A stretch of 64,000 bases of DNA from an uncultured Desulfobulbus sp. (GCF_963665445.1 NZ_OY762276.1:2140001-2204000), one strand, 5' to 3'; counted from the first letter of the stretch, positions 15,464 through 24,987 are shown. The notes: generated from the letters alone by a model not told the origin. Numbers and translations are program-made.

Positions 15464-15498
15464 AACTGGTAGGACAAATACTGTCCTCCCAGTTTTTT
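15464..15498 (+). promoter_or_regulatory. Dyad upstream of the WYL regulator (operator or terminator)
   Basis: AACTGGTAGGACA (15464-15476) and TGTCCTCCCAGTT (15482-15494) form a 13-bp dyad with one mismatch, followed by four more T residues. As RNA it could terminate a plus-strand transcript from the DUF362 gene. As DNA it lies in the divergent promoter region of the small membrane gene and the WYL regulator and shares GGACA/TGTCC with the palindrome at 16683-16714, so an operator is an alternative. Confidence 0.45.
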
Positions 15499-15661
15499 CC
15501 TGCATCTTTTTTTTAATGGAGAGGTATGTCCCGTTCGCCTTGGGTTGCCCCCCCTGCTGTAGGGATGGAATATTTTATCGTGAACAGGGCCCGCTCCCGC
15601 AGGGCGTGAGAACGAACACAACAACTGTTCGTCGAATCAGCGACTTCAAGGTGTTGCGCAC

Positions 15662-16651
15662 ATGGCCAAGTACAAGCCCCAGCATGCAAGGCTGCTGTTC
15701 ATCGACCGGCAGATCCGCGAAAAACGGTTTCCCAACTGCGCCAGCCTGGCCAAAGAGTGGGAAGTCAATAAACGCACCATTCGCCGCGATCTCGATTACC
15801 TGCGTTACCAGTTGGATGCCCCCCTGGCCTATTCCGCGCTCAAGCGCGGATATATGTACACCGAGGAACAGTACCAGCTGCCAGCGATCCAGATTCGCGA
15901 ACGCGACCTGTTCGCCCTCTACCTAGCGGACAAGTTGCTGGCTCAATACGAGGGCACACCAATCTACGACAGCCTCAAATCGGTCTTTACCAAGATCGAG
16001 GACAGCCTGCCGGACAAGGTCTCGTTCTCCCCCGGTTCGGAACAGACCCTGTTCACCGTGATACCGCCATCGGCAACGGTCATCCTGCCGGAGGTGCTGG
16101 AGACGGTCTTTTCCGCCGTGCGCAGTGCGACCCGACTCGACATCTCCTATCAAAGCCCTGGCAAGGCGCCCGGCGAGCGGACCATCGATCCCTATCACTG
16201 CGTGCGTTACGAGGGCGATTGGTACGTGCTGGCCTTTTGCCATCTCCGGCAGGCGATCCGCACCTTCAGCCTGGCGCGGATTCTCGCCCTGCAGGCAAAT
16301 GGGCAGCACTTTAACCGACCGGAGCATCTTGATTTCCAGTCGCTTTTCGCAAGCCATTTCGGCATCCATTGGGGCAAGGGTTCCATCGAGGTCAGCCTGC
16401 GCTTTCAACCGCAGGCCGCCACCTATATCCGTGAACGGCGGTGGCATCCCTCGCAAAATATGAAGGAGTTGGCAAACGGCTCGCTCGTGCTCACCATGAC
16501 GGTCAATCACCTCCTCGAGCTCAAACGCTGGGTTCTCTCCTGGGGAGCGGCGGTCGAAGTCCTGGCCCCGCCGCAACTGGTTGCAGAGATGCGAGCGGAC
16601 ACCTTGGCAATGCACAAACTTTACCAGGGCACAGCGGGGCAAAACGATTGA
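15662..16651 (+). CDS. WYL-domain transcriptional regulator
   Basis: A 329-residue DNA-binding regulator. Residues about 5-60 form a DeoR-like winged HTH (CASLAKEWEVNKRTIRRDLDYL). The central WYL region carries the ligand-binding core near 155-235, with ISYQSPGK, TIDPYHCVRYEGDWYVLAFCHLRQAIRTFSLARI split over its strands; the W-Y-x-L type motif reads DWYVLAFC. A C-terminal WCX-type extension follows (SLRFQPQAATYIRERRWHPSQ). WYL domains sense ligands, in some cases nucleic acid or cyclic oligonucleotides. Flanking palindromes are candidate operators for autoregulation and for control of the next gene. Confidence 0.88.
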   Translation: MAKYKPQHARLLFIDRQIREKRFPNCASLAKEWEVNKRTIRRDLDYLRYQLDAPLAYSALKRGYMYTEEQYQLPAIQIRERDLFALYLADKLLAQYEGTPIYDSLKSVFTKIEDSLPDKVSFSPGSEQTLFTVIPPSATVILPEVLETVFSAVRSATRLDISYQSPGKAPGERTIDPYHCVRYEGDWYVLAFCHLRQAIRTFSLARILALQANGQHFNRPEHLDFQSLFASHFGIHWGKGSIEVSLRFQPQAATYIRERRWHPSQNMKELANGSLVLTMTVNHLLELKRWVLSWGAAVEVLAPPQLVAEMRADTLAMHKLYQGTAGQND

Positions 16652-16682
16652 TTTTAGTTGCCCTCCTCCCACCCGGCTTGCT

Positions 16683-16714
16683 AGGTTGTCCCCATTAAAA
16701 AATGGGGACAACCT
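16683..16714. promoter_or_regulatory. Perfect 14-bp palindrome between WYL regulator and next gene
   Basis: AGGTTGTCCCCATT, AAAA, AATGGGGACAACCT: a perfect 14-bp inverted repeat with a four-base centre, 25 bp before the next start codon. There is no T-run after the stem. It can be an operator for the WYL regulator or a hairpin limiting downstream expression. Confidence 0.55.
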
Positions 16715-16738
16715 GAAGGACAACAAACAGAGGTAATC

Positions 16739-17431
16739 ATGGCAGCTGAAAACCAACGGGTATTTCTTGATGACTTAAGCAGACGCTGGCAACAATCTCC
16801 TGATCAGATTCTCCAACTGGCCGCGTCGGGCAAACTCAAGCTGTGGTTCGAATTTCGAAACGTGATCGTCGAAAAGGTCAAGAAAAAGAAAAAGCCAACG
16901 GCCCAGATTTTTGAGAAGATAGAAGTTCATCTGCCGGTCGAGGTGGTTGAGATGATGATCGGCCGCACCGATCGTATTCAGGTGGCATCTGAGTACACCT
17001 GCCTGAGTGCCAAGGGAAAGCCGCTCCTGGTCAGCAATGCCGCCGGCGAGGAATGGGGCGACACCAGCATGGTCGGCCTCAACCCCATGCGACTCTACGC
17101 CCAGGCGGAGGACCTGCCCCGGATCGAACAGAAGCTGGAGATCGTTCCCTTTGAAGGCGAGGCCGCCCAGACATGCTGCTGCCAGTCGCACCAGGAACCC
17201 ATGGACGAGGATGAAGATTTCATTCCCGCGGACCACCCCTGCTATGCCCCGGAACTGCATGTTGCCCTGGAATGCTGGCTGGAACTGATGGGCGATGAAG
17301 AGAGCGCGGATGCGGTGCAAAAGGCCGACATTCTCCAGTGGCTTGGCGACCACCATCCCAAGCTGACCAAGACCGCGGCCGAACGGATTGCCATGGTCGT
17401 CACTCCGGCGGCCAAACAGAAACGGCCCTGA
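16739..17431 (+). CDS. Hypothetical protein following the WYL regulator
   Basis: A 230-residue soluble protein of unknown function. It starts with an AGAGG ribosome site. Residues 45-55 carry a lysine-rich patch (VEKVKKKKK), a CCCQ cysteine cluster lies near 145, and the C-terminal 80 residues start with an acidic stretch (DEDEDFIPADHPCYAPELHVALECW is the conserved-looking core, given here in part only as ADHPCYAPEL). No catalytic motif is evident. It is 87 bp downstream of the WYL gene and probably controlled by it. Confidence 0.65.
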   Translation: MAAENQRVFLDDLSRRWQQSPDQILQLAASGKLKLWFEFRNVIVEKVKKKKKPTAQIFEKIEVHLPVEVVEMMIGRTDRIQVASEYTCLSAKGKPLLVSNAAGEEWGDTSMVGLNPMRLYAQAEDLPRIEQKLEIVPFEGEAAQTCCCQSHQEPMDEDEDFIPADHPCYAPELHVALECWLELMGDEESADAVQKADILQWLGDHHPKLTKTAAERIAMVVTPAAKQKRP

Positions 17432-17447
17432 AAAGGCAGTGTACTTC

Positions 17448-18668
17448 ATGAAATCCTTTCTTGCGGTCATTGGCCTTCTGCTCTGCCTGGGGGGTACCAC
17501 AGCCCATGCACGGTCGGAAGTCAGCGGTTTTCAGGGAATGCGCTGGGGCAGCAGTTTAACGGAGCTGCAAAAAAGCAAACAACTGATCCTGACCAAGGAA
17601 AATGACGGCAGCGGCGGTTCCCTCTATGCCCTGAAAAACGAAAGCATGCGCTTTGGCAAGGCCACACTCACCGGCATTCACTGCTCCTTTGTCCAGGGGC
17701 GGCTGCAGGGGGTGATTCTGCTCTTTGCCGGCAACAAAAATTATCAGGGCGTCAAGGCCGAGGCCACCAGCCGCTACGGCAAGCCGATTCAGGTCGATCA
17801 GAAGGGGGGCGAGATGTTCACCTGGCCCGGCGACCGGACCAGCATCGTGCTCTCCTATACCAAGAACGTCGAATCCGGGTTTCTCTTTCTCAAACCCAAA
17901 AAACCGGTCACCAGGCCCGAGCCTGCTGCCAGGCCCGCCCCCGTGCAGGCAACCAAACCGGCGCCAAGCCGCGAGAACAGTGATGCGGATGACCTGGCTC
18001 TTTTGGATCAGGCCTCGCAGCAGCAGACCATTGCCGTCGAGCCGGCAACCGATGGCCCTTCCCCGGGAGAGACTCCAGGGACCGGGCCCGACCAGGCCGC
18101 AACCGTCGACATGATCAGCCCGGAGGTGCAAGGTCTGATCGATCGCGACCAGGCCTTGACCCGGCTGTGTTGGGATACGGTGGGACCGGTGGCCGACCAG
18201 GCCTGCGAGCAGATGAAGGAAAACGTCCAGCGGATTCAGGAGATGGGCTGGTGCATGAAGCCGGGCGAAGCCCAGGACGGGCTCCAGGTGATCTGGTACT
18301 ACTGCGGCAACCCTCAGGCAGGAACCGCCGCTCCTCCCACGTCTGCCACCGCAGCACCACCGGCGGCCGCTGCAGCACCAACGCCAAACCCGCGAACGAG
18401 CATCTGCAGCCTGGTGATGGAACTGTTCGCTGCTACCGCCAATCTCCGCGATAAAGAGGTCACCCCGCTTGCCGCGGAGGAGGCCTTGATGCAGCGCCAG
18501 AGCGGTCGGGCACGGCAGCTGGCCATCGAGCAGATCAGGGAGACGGTTGAGCTGGTCTACTTTGACCAGCAGTACAACAACCTGCCCCTGCAGGAACTCA
18601 TGGCCAAGGTGGAGCAACAGTGTTTCTCCGGCAACGGCCCCTATATCCAGCCACTGCCGCAGCAATAG
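17448..18668 (+). CDS. Secreted protein of unknown function with Pro/Ala linkers
   Basis: A 406-residue precursor with signal peptide (residues 1-21, ending TTAHA). The start is ATG 17448 with AAAGG upstream. A globular N-terminal domain (about 25-145) opens with GFQGMRWGSS and includes SRYGKP; this type of domain occurs in small periplasmic proteins that report surface or lipid binding, but function is unknown. A Pro/Ala-rich linker (150-225) joins a central domain with four cysteines (about 226-285) and, after another Ala-rich linker, a C-terminal helical domain with one more cysteine pair. It follows the previous gene by 16 bp and is probably cotranscribed. Confidence 0.7.
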   Translation: MKSFLAVIGLLLCLGGTTAHARSEVSGFQGMRWGSSLTELQKSKQLILTKENDGSGGSLYALKNESMRFGKATLTGIHCSFVQGRLQGVILLFAGNKNYQGVKAEATSRYGKPIQVDQKGGEMFTWPGDRTSIVLSYTKNVESGFLFLKPKKPVTRPEPAARPAPVQATKPAPSRENSDADDLALLDQASQQQTIAVEPATDGPSPGETPGTGPDQAATVDMISPEVQGLIDRDQALTRLCWDTVGPVADQACEQMKENVQRIQEMGWCMKPGEAQDGLQVIWYYCGNPQAGTAAPPTSATAAPPAAAAAPTPNPRTSICSLVMELFAATANLRDKEVTPLAAEEALMQRQSGRARQLAIEQIRETVELVYFDQQYNNLPLQELMAKVEQQCFSGNGPYIQPLPQQ

Positions 18669-18691
18669 CGCTCACCCGCTGCGTCAGCGGT

Positions 18692-19924
18692 TCAGACCGA
18701 GGAACTGCCCTCCCACTGCAGAATCCACAGCTCGCCAGCGATCCAGTCGTCCCGTTCCCGGCGCAGCCTGGTGGGCTCTTCGCTCAGCACCTTCCATCCG
18801 GTGCTGTCGGCAAGAGTGTGGATATAGCCAGAGGAGTAGGCGAAACGGCCGGTGGGCAGGAGGCGAAACCCCTCATCGGCCAAGGATTCGGTGGAAAAAC
18901 AGAACAGGGCCCCGGGGCGCGCGTGATCGTGGGCCATGGTGAAAATGTCCTCCAGGGCCCCCACGTAGATGAACACGTCGGTGGCAAGAAAAAAATCGTA
19001 GCTTTCCGAGGTGTTGTGGAGAAAGTGGTCGATACTGTCCAGGCACAGGCTGTGGTAACAGTTTTTCTCCGCCGCCTGGCGAAGCATGGCCGCGGAGAGA
19101 TCGACCCCGTCCAAGACCTCGATCCGGCTCTTAAAGGCCTGGCCGCTGAGTCCGGTGCCGCAGCCCAGATCCAGTCCGTGAGCATAGGCCAGCGCGCCGT
19201 TCGCTTCGGCATGGCAGAGGGACTCGTAGAGACGGGAAGGATTGTCGTAACCCAGATCCTCGACCAGACTGCGTTCAAAATCCCCGGCATAGGCATCGAA
19301 AAATCCGCGCACGTACTCATCCGGCGCCTGTTCCAGGGGGAGGCCCATGAGGGCCGCCAGCAGATAACGCACCGATTCGTCTTCCGGTTTGAGCTCGAGC
19401 ACACGCGCATAGAGGGCGATGGCCTCATCAACCTCCCCGGCGCGATGGTGGAGGTAGGCCAGGTTGTTCAGCGCTGAGAGATAATCGGGTGCCAGGGCCA
19501 GCACACGGCGGTAATAGTCGCTGGCTCGATCGTCCTGATGGAGATGCTGATAGCAGCCGCCCAGGTTGTAGAGACTGTCCACATGGTCCGCACAGAGGGC
19601 AAGCACCTGTTCGTAGAAGGTGATGGCGGAAAGGCGATCGCCGCTTTTTCCGTGGCAGAGCGCCAGGTTGAACAGGGTGTCGACATCGCCTGGGGTGAGG
19701 CTGTCGGCCACGGCAAAGGCGCGCAGGGAATCGCTGTAGCGGGTCAACTCGTAGTAGACCAGGCCAAGGTTGTAGTGCAGCAGGGCCGAAGCCGGAACCA
19801 GGTCGAGGAGGGCGAGGTATCCCTGCAGCGCCTCGTCGAACCGGCCGTCTGCGTGCGCCTGGCAGGCCTGGTCAAAATACTGATTGAGGCTCCCCCCTGA
19901 AGAAGGCTGTTGTTCCATGGGCAT
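18692..19924 (-). CDS. TPR-repeat methyltransferase
   Basis: A 410-residue protein combining protein-interaction repeats with a class I SAM-dependent methyltransferase. The start at 19924 is preferred because AAGGA precedes it; longer frames reach 20041. Residues about 15-185 contain five TPR units (for example LLHYNLGLVYYEL, DTLFNLALCHGKSG, DSLYNLGGCYQHL, SALNNLAYLHHRAG). The methyltransferase follows, with motif I LDLGCGTGLSG near 265 and an acidic post-I strand VLDGVDLSAAML. The substrate is unknown; TPR-methyltransferases often act on surface or cofactor-linked molecules. It diverges from the hrpB gene. Confidence 0.83.
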   Translation of the reverse strand: MPMEQQPSSGGSLNQYFDQACQAHADGRFDEALQGYLALLDLVPASALLHYNLGLVYYELTRYSDSLRAFAVADSLTPGDVDTLFNLALCHGKSGDRLSAITFYEQVLALCADHVDSLYNLGGCYQHLHQDDRASDYYRRVLALAPDYLSALNNLAYLHHRAGEVDEAIALYARVLELKPEDESVRYLLAALMGLPLEQAPDEYVRGFFDAYAGDFERSLVEDLGYDNPSRLYESLCHAEANGALAYAHGLDLGCGTGLSGQAFKSRIEVLDGVDLSAAMLRQAAEKNCYHSLCLDSIDHFLHNTSESYDFFLATDVFIYVGALEDIFTMAHDHARPGALFCFSTESLADEGFRLLPTGRFAYSSGYIHTLADSTGWKVLSEEPTRLRRERDDWIAGELWILQWEGSSSV

Positions 19925-20040
19925 GCGTGATCCTTGGTTTACGTGGAAGAAAAATCCAGGCAGGAGCGGGATCCCAGGACCTGCAATGGAAGCACCATAC
20001 CCTTTTTTGCCTGCGCTGAAACATAAAATTTTCGTGTTCA

Positions 20041-22578
20041 ATGGGGACCACCGCCTTTCTCATGTCCATCCCTACCTCCCTCAACCTGCCCCCCTTACCC
20101 ATCTGTGCCATACTCGATGAGATACGGTTTCATCTGGCCAAGGGATCGGCGGTGCTGGCGGCTCCGCCCGGTTCGGGCAAAACCACGGTCGTGCCCCTGG
20201 CCCTGCTCGAGGAACCCTGGCTTGCGGGCAAGAGCATTCTCATCCTCGAACCACGCCGGCTGGCCACCCGGGCTGCGGCCATGCGCATGGCCGCCATTCT
20301 GGGCGAGCCGGTGGGACAACGGGTCGGCTACCAGATCCGCTTTGACCGCAAAATTTCCAAGCACACCCGCATTGAGGTGGTCACCGAGGGCATCCTCACC
20401 AGGCGGCTGCAACAGGACGCGGCCCTTGAAGATGTGGGCCTGGTGATCTTCGATGAATTCCACGAACGCTCCCTGCACGCAGATCTCGCCCTGGCGCTGT
20501 GTCTGGATCTCTGCCAGCTGCGCGAGGATCTTCGCCTGCTGGTGATGTCCGCCACCCTGGATACCGAACCCATTGCCCGACTCCTCGGCGGGGCCCCGGT
20601 GATCACTGCCAAGGGCAAGATGTTTGCGGTGACAACCGAGTATATCGAGCGCCCCACCCGTGGCCCGCTGGCCGAGGTCGTCTGCAGCGCGGTGAGTCGT
20701 CTGGCCGACCTCGGGGGCGACATGCTCGTTTTCCTGCCGGGCAGCCGGGAGATCCGCGACACGCACCAACTGCTGCAAGAGCAGCCCGGCCTTGCCGATC
20801 GACTGATCCTGCCGCTTATGAGCGAACTCTCGCAAAAGGATCAGGACCGGGCCATCTTGCCGGATCCCCAGGGACGCAGGCGCATAATCCTGGCCACTGC
20901 CATTGCCGAGACAAGCCTGACCATCGAGGGCGTTCGCACGGTGGTGGACAGCGGATGGTCCCGCCTGCCTGCCTTTGACCCGCGCTCCGGCCTGACCCGC
21001 CTGCAAACGGTACGCGTATCCAAGGCAACCGCCGACCAGCGCACCGGCCGGGCCGGTCGCTTGGGGCCGGGACACTGCCTGCGCCTCTGGACCAGGGAGG
21101 AACAGCACAGCCTGCCAGCCTTTCATCCCGCGGAAATCATCAATGCCGACCTGGCACCGCTGGCACTTGAACTCGCACTCTGGGGTGTCTCCGAGCCAAA
21201 TGTACTCCTTTGGCTCGATCCGCCGCGGGCAGGCAGTTTTGCCCAGGCCTGTGCGTTGCTCCGCGGATTGCGGGCCGTCGACAGCCGGGGACGGATCACG
21301 CCAATGGGACGGAAAATGGCCGAACTCCCCCTGCATCCGCGCCTGGCGCACATGCTTCTCCAGGGCCGCAGCAACGGACTGGAACCACTCGCCTGTGACC
21401 TCGCTGCCCTGCTCTCGGAACGTGATCCCCTTCGTGGCCGGGAAAGAGGCTGCGACGTACGCGATCGATTGCACCTGCTCGCAACCTGGCGAAAAAAGGG
21501 AGACCGGGCTGTAGATCAACGCGGCGGGGATGTTGCTCCCCTGCGCCGTATCGATCAGACCGCAGCACAGTTGCGGCACACACCAAACCAGACAGGCGGA
21601 TGGCAGCCCGAGGATGTCGGCGCCCTGCTGCTGGCCGCCTATCCGGAACGGGTGGCACGCAGGCGGCCCAGGCAGCGGGATCGCTATCTCCTTGCGTGTG
21701 GCCGAGGCGTTCGCCTCTCGGCCACCGACCCACTGTGCGGCGAGGAGTATCTGATCGCCGCCCAGGTCGACAGCGGCCACAGCGAAGGCCGTATTTTTCT
21801 TGCCGCACCGGTGGAGTTGGCCACGGTGCAGAGCCAGGCCCCGCACCTGCTTGCACGCGAGGATCTGGTCTGCTGGGATGGGGAAAATGCCAGGGTTACC
21901 GCCGCCACCCGAACCACCTTGGGAACCATTGTGGTGGAGGAACGGCCCCTTGCCGATGTTCCCCAGGAACGCATTACCGCAGCACTGCTTGACGGCATCG
22001 CCCAGGCCGGACTGGAGGTATTGCCTTGGAACGGAAAAGTCAGGCAGCTGCAGGCACGGCTTTTAAACCTGCGCCAATGGCTGCCCGAGGAGGACTGGCC
22101 CGACGTGAGCGATCAGGCCCTGGCTGCCGATTACAGCTGGCTTATGCCCTACCTCGGTACCATGAACCGCCTTGAGCAGCTAAAGGGGATTGATCTCTGT
22201 GCCGTGCTCCTCAGCCGGATTTCCTGGCCCGAACAACAGCGGCTGGGCAGCCTGGCACCGGAGAGCATCTCCGTGCCCAGCGGTTCGAAAATCCGCATCG
22301 AATACCGGATAGATGAACCGCCCCTGCTTGCGGTGCGGCTTCAGGAAATGTTTGGCCTGCAGCAAACGCCCGCAGTCTGCAACGGCAGGGTCCCGCTGCT
22401 TCTGCACCTGCTCTCCCCGGCCCGACGGCCGATCCAGGTCACCACCGACCTGGCGAGTTTTTGGCACAACGGCTATCCTCAGGTGAAAAAAGAACTCAAA
22501 GGCCGCTATCCCAAGCATGCCTGGCCCGATGATCCCCTCGAGGCCGCACCGCTCAGGGGCGTTCCCCGCAGGCGATAA
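20041..22578 (+). CDS. hrpB: ATP-dependent helicase HrpB
   Basis: DEAH-type RNA helicase-like protein of the HrpB family, 845 residues or 838 if ATG 20062 is used; neither start has a clear ribosome site. Motif I is APPGSGKTT near 42, motif II DEFHERS near 140, motif III MSATLDT near 170, and motif VI QRTGRAGR near 330. The winged-helix/ratchet domains and the HrpB-specific C-terminal region follow, ending in WPDDPLEAAPLRGVPRR, a family hallmark. The bacterial role is not well defined; it is thought to act on RNA. Confidence 0.92.
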   Translation: MGTTAFLMSIPTSLNLPPLPICAILDEIRFHLAKGSAVLAAPPGSGKTTVVPLALLEEPWLAGKSILILEPRRLATRAAAMRMAAILGEPVGQRVGYQIRFDRKISKHTRIEVVTEGILTRRLQQDAALEDVGLVIFDEFHERSLHADLALALCLDLCQLREDLRLLVMSATLDTEPIARLLGGAPVITAKGKMFAVTTEYIERPTRGPLAEVVCSAVSRLADLGGDMLVFLPGSREIRDTHQLLQEQPGLADRLILPLMSELSQKDQDRAILPDPQGRRRIILATAIAETSLTIEGVRTVVDSGWSRLPAFDPRSGLTRLQTVRVSKATADQRTGRAGRLGPGHCLRLWTREEQHSLPAFHPAEIINADLAPLALELALWGVSEPNVLLWLDPPRAGSFAQACALLRGLRAVDSRGRITPMGRKMAELPLHPRLAHMLLQGRSNGLEPLACDLAALLSERDPLRGRERGCDVRDRLHLLATWRKKGDRAVDQRGGDVAPLRRIDQTAAQLRHTPNQTGGWQPEDVGALLLAAYPERVARRRPRQRDRYLLACGRGVRLSATDPLCGEEYLIAAQVDSGHSEGRIFLAAPVELATVQSQAPHLLAREDLVCWDGENARVTAATRTTLGTIVVEERPLADVPQERITAALLDGIAQAGLEVLPWNGKVRQLQARLLNLRQWLPEEDWPDVSDQALAADYSWLMPYLGTMNRLEQLKGIDLCAVLLSRISWPEQQRLGSLAPESISVPSGSKIRIEYRIDEPPLLAVRLQEMFGLQQTPAVCNGRVPLLLHLLSPARRPIQVTTDLASFWHNGYPQVKKELKGRYPKHAWPDDPLEAAPLRGVPRRR

Positions 22579-22598
22579 TGAACGGTGCTGACAACGCA

Positions 22599-22631
22599 AA
22601 AGGCCCCGGCAGATCTGCTGCCGGGGCCTTT
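22599..22631. terminator. Bidirectional terminator between hrpB and nrfA
   Basis: AAAGGCCCCGGCAG (22599-22612) and CTGCCGGGGCCTTT (22618-22631) form a perfect 14-bp stem with a five-base loop, between two convergent genes. The A-start/T-end stem provides partial U-tracts both ways. Confidence 0.85.
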
Positions 22632-22654
22632 CTTCATTGGTGCGGAAAAGAGGC

Positions 22655-24160
22655 TTACTTGCTGTAAGAGGTCCTGAAGACCATATCCTTGCGGGAGGCC
22701 GCATCATAGAGGCCTTTGGCCTCGCCTTCCTTTTGCCACTCCTTGCGCAGGGTGTTCTGGAAGCTCATCTTCTCCTCGACCAGCTTGTCATAGGGCAGGC
22801 CGATCAACTCCTGCGCCTTCTCCTTGGTAGAGAAGTCCGGGGCCTCGTAGTCGGCAGCCCCATGCTTGGCCAGGACGATGCGCAGCTTGACCCGGGCCTC
22901 CTGTCCCTTGCTGATGGCCGTGCCAAGCACCCGCAGGGTCTCCTCGGGAGCGTGGAAGAAGGCACCGTGGGAGGCGACCGCATAATCCCAACGCCACTGG
23001 CCGTGACGAATATCGGTCAGAGCACCTTTCATCTCTTCCTCGGTGGCGCCGAGTTCCCAGGCCTTGGCAGCCTCGAGATGGGCCTTGCCCAGTACATTGG
23101 CAGCCATCTTGCTCAACTCGTTCTTCCGCTCCAGCTTTTTCTCAATGGTTGCTCGAAATTCTTTCTCGCTGCCGCTGTGACAGTTGAGGCAGGTGTTGCC
23201 GATATTGTCCAGCGGGCTCCCCACGTTGTGGCTGGAGTATTTCACCCCGCCCTCGCGCACATAGGGCATATGGCAGTCGGCACAGGCCAGACCGTTTTTC
23301 GCATGCACACCGGTGGTGAACATCTCGTAACCGGGATGCTGGGCCTTGAGCATCGGGGTCTTGCTCATTTTGTGGGTCCAATCGATGAATTCGATTTCGT
23401 CGTAGTATTCCTCCATAGCATCGACGGAAAACCCCTTGGACCAGGGGAGGGTCACCACGGCGGCAGTCTTTTTCTCGCCCTTGTCATCCCACTCGGTCTT
23501 CTTGAAGTAGTACTCGGAGTGACACTGGGCGCAAACCAGGGTGCGCATATCCTGATGGGTGATGTCGGCCACCTTGAGGCTGCCTTCGGCATCCAGGGCG
23601 CGTTTGAGGTAGTCGCGGGTCAGGGTGAGCTGCATGGTTGTGGAATCGTGGCAGTCGGCGCAACCGATGGTGTTCATGACCTCGTTGCCGTACTTGGCCC
23701 ACTTGCCGGTGAAAAATTCCTTCTCGCCGTCACGCTTGATTAGACGGGGCACATCCGGTGATTTACAGGTCCAGCAGGCGGTGGGCATGGGGCCGGTTTT
23801 GGCGTCGGTGGGCGCGCCGGTGCGCAGGGTGTTGATGTTGTCTTCCAGGGCATAGTAATGGCCGCGTGGTTTGTTGTAATCCTTGGAAAATCCGTACCCG
23901 GCCCAGAGCACCACCAGTGCGGGATCATCCTTGAGCACGTCGTCGATCTTGTCGCTCTTGCGCGTTTGCATGTAGGTATCATACTGGCGGGGATAGTACT
24001 TGCCCCATTCCGAAGAACGGACTTCGCCTTCCTTGATGGTCTGCGGCACCGCCTTGATGGTCTGCTCCTCGGCCTTGTTCTCACGAATGGAGATGGTCAA
24101 CAGCACCATGGGAATCGTGGCAATGGCACAGAGTGAAAATATTACGGGTGATTTCTTCAT
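22655..24160 (-). CDS. nrfA: Ammonia-forming cytochrome c nitrite reductase NrfA
   Basis: Periplasmic pentaheme enzyme reducing nitrite to ammonium with six electrons. The 501-residue precursor has an N-terminal export/anchor helix (residues 5-25). Five heme sites are visible in order: CWTCK, the lysine-ligated catalytic heme unique to NrfA, then CADCH, CAQCH, CADCH and CLNCH. Distal histidines and an active-site R/Y/H set are expected within the conserved blocks. It lies downstream of nrfH, its electron-donating membrane partner. In sulfate reducers NrfHA mainly detoxifies nitrite, which inhibits sulfite reductase. Confidence 0.96.
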   Translation of the reverse strand: MKKSPVIFSLCAIATIPMVLLTISIRENKAEEQTIKAVPQTIKEGEVRSSEWGKYYPRQYDTYMQTRKSDKIDDVLKDDPALVVLWAGYGFSKDYNKPRGHYYALEDNINTLRTGAPTDAKTGPMPTACWTCKSPDVPRLIKRDGEKEFFTGKWAKYGNEVMNTIGCADCHDSTTMQLTLTRDYLKRALDAEGSLKVADITHQDMRTLVCAQCHSEYYFKKTEWDDKGEKKTAAVVTLPWSKGFSVDAMEEYYDEIEFIDWTHKMSKTPMLKAQHPGYEMFTTGVHAKNGLACADCHMPYVREGGVKYSSHNVGSPLDNIGNTCLNCHSGSEKEFRATIEKKLERKNELSKMAANVLGKAHLEAAKAWELGATEEEMKGALTDIRHGQWRWDYAVASHGAFFHAPEETLRVLGTAISKGQEARVKLRIVLAKHGAADYEAPDFSTKEKAQELIGLPYDKLVEEKMSFQNTLRKEWQKEGEAKGLYDAASRKDMVFRTSYSK

Positions 24161-24260
24161 GTATCTACTCCTGATAGGTTTCCATTTTTATCCTGGTCGC
24201 AACCTTCCCAACATTTCTTCCCGATTCGCCCAACAAAGGAAGTTGCCCTCTGTTCATTGT

Positions 24261-24286
24261 CGATCTCGTAAAAAATTTCGAGATCG
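24261..24286 (-). promoter_or_regulatory. Hairpin between nrfH and nrfA
   Basis: CGATCTCG pairs with CGAGATCG around a ten-base A/T-rich loop just after the nrfH stop codon. It lies within the operon, so it may set the NrfH to NrfA ratio or protect the nrfH transcript. Confidence 0.45.
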
Positions 24287-24288
24287 AC

Positions 24289-24801
24289 TCACTTCACCTT
24301 CACCGAAAAATTCTGTTGGGTGGCCATCAGGTTGCGCATGGTGCCGTGGGGAAGTCCGCGATGACATTCCCAGCAGCGGCGCCCCATCTGCACGGTGCGG
24401 TCCTCGTGCTTGGCGTATTTGGCACTGTTTTCGAGCATCTGCGACACGATCCCCCTGTGGCAGGAGATGCAGTTATCCTGGATCCGCCCTGCGGCATCCG
24501 TGCTGATACGCAGGTTGCTTCCGTAGGTTTTGAACGTCATTGCCACACTGTGATGATATCCGTCGCGCGCCTTGGCCAGCATCTTGTTGGCGAAGCTGTC
24601 CCTCGGCAGATGGCAATCGACACAGGTGGCCCGGTTGCGATGGGAACTGTGCTGCCAGGTCTCAAAGGCAGTGGTCATGGTATGGCAGTTCACGCATACC
24701 TTGGGATCACTGGAAAGATAGGAAAGCATCTGGGATTCGTTGACCAGATTGGCAAACACACCGATCATCACCACAACGGAAAAAATGGCCAGATATTTCA
24801 T
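24289..24801 (-). CDS. nrfH: Cytochrome c nitrite reductase membrane subunit NrfH
   Basis: NapC/NirT-type tetraheme quinol dehydrogenase that anchors NrfA and passes electrons from menaquinol. The start at 24801 is chosen because GGAGG precedes it with five-base spacing; the frame is open much further upstream but without family similarity. The 170-residue protein has one N-terminal membrane helix (3-20) and four heme motifs: CVNCH, CVDCH, CISCH, CWECH. Length and heme order match NrfH. Confidence 0.95.
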   Translation of the reverse strand: MKYLAIFSVVVMIGVFANLVNESQMLSYLSSDPKVCVNCHTMTTAFETWQHSSHRNRATCVDCHLPRDSFANKMLAKARDGYHHSVAMTFKTYGSNLRISTDAAGRIQDNCISCHRGIVSQMLENSAKYAKHEDRTVQMGRRCWECHRGLPHGTMRNLMATQQNFSVKVK

Positions 24802-24987
24802 GGGCACCTCCATTTTTCCTCGCAACGATTGCTGTCGCTGCACCGTTCGCGGGCTGCGTATATGCGCCCCCGCCTGCCTCGTCTTCTCAAGAGCATGCCC
24901 CTCCTTCTCCTGGTTGTTGATGTATATCAGGGCCCCTGTATCCTCGTTACCGGCCCGTCCTCCTGCCAAACCACACGCATACCCTGC

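Noticed and set aside
20095..21846. A 583-codon frame opposite hrpB
   Set aside because: Long only because of high GC; hrpB on the other strand has all helicase motifs.
24261..24286. Further copy of the 102-bp repeat
   Set aside because: The CTCGTAAAAAA stretch resembles the repeat end, but the arms (CGATCTCG) differ and no left half is present.
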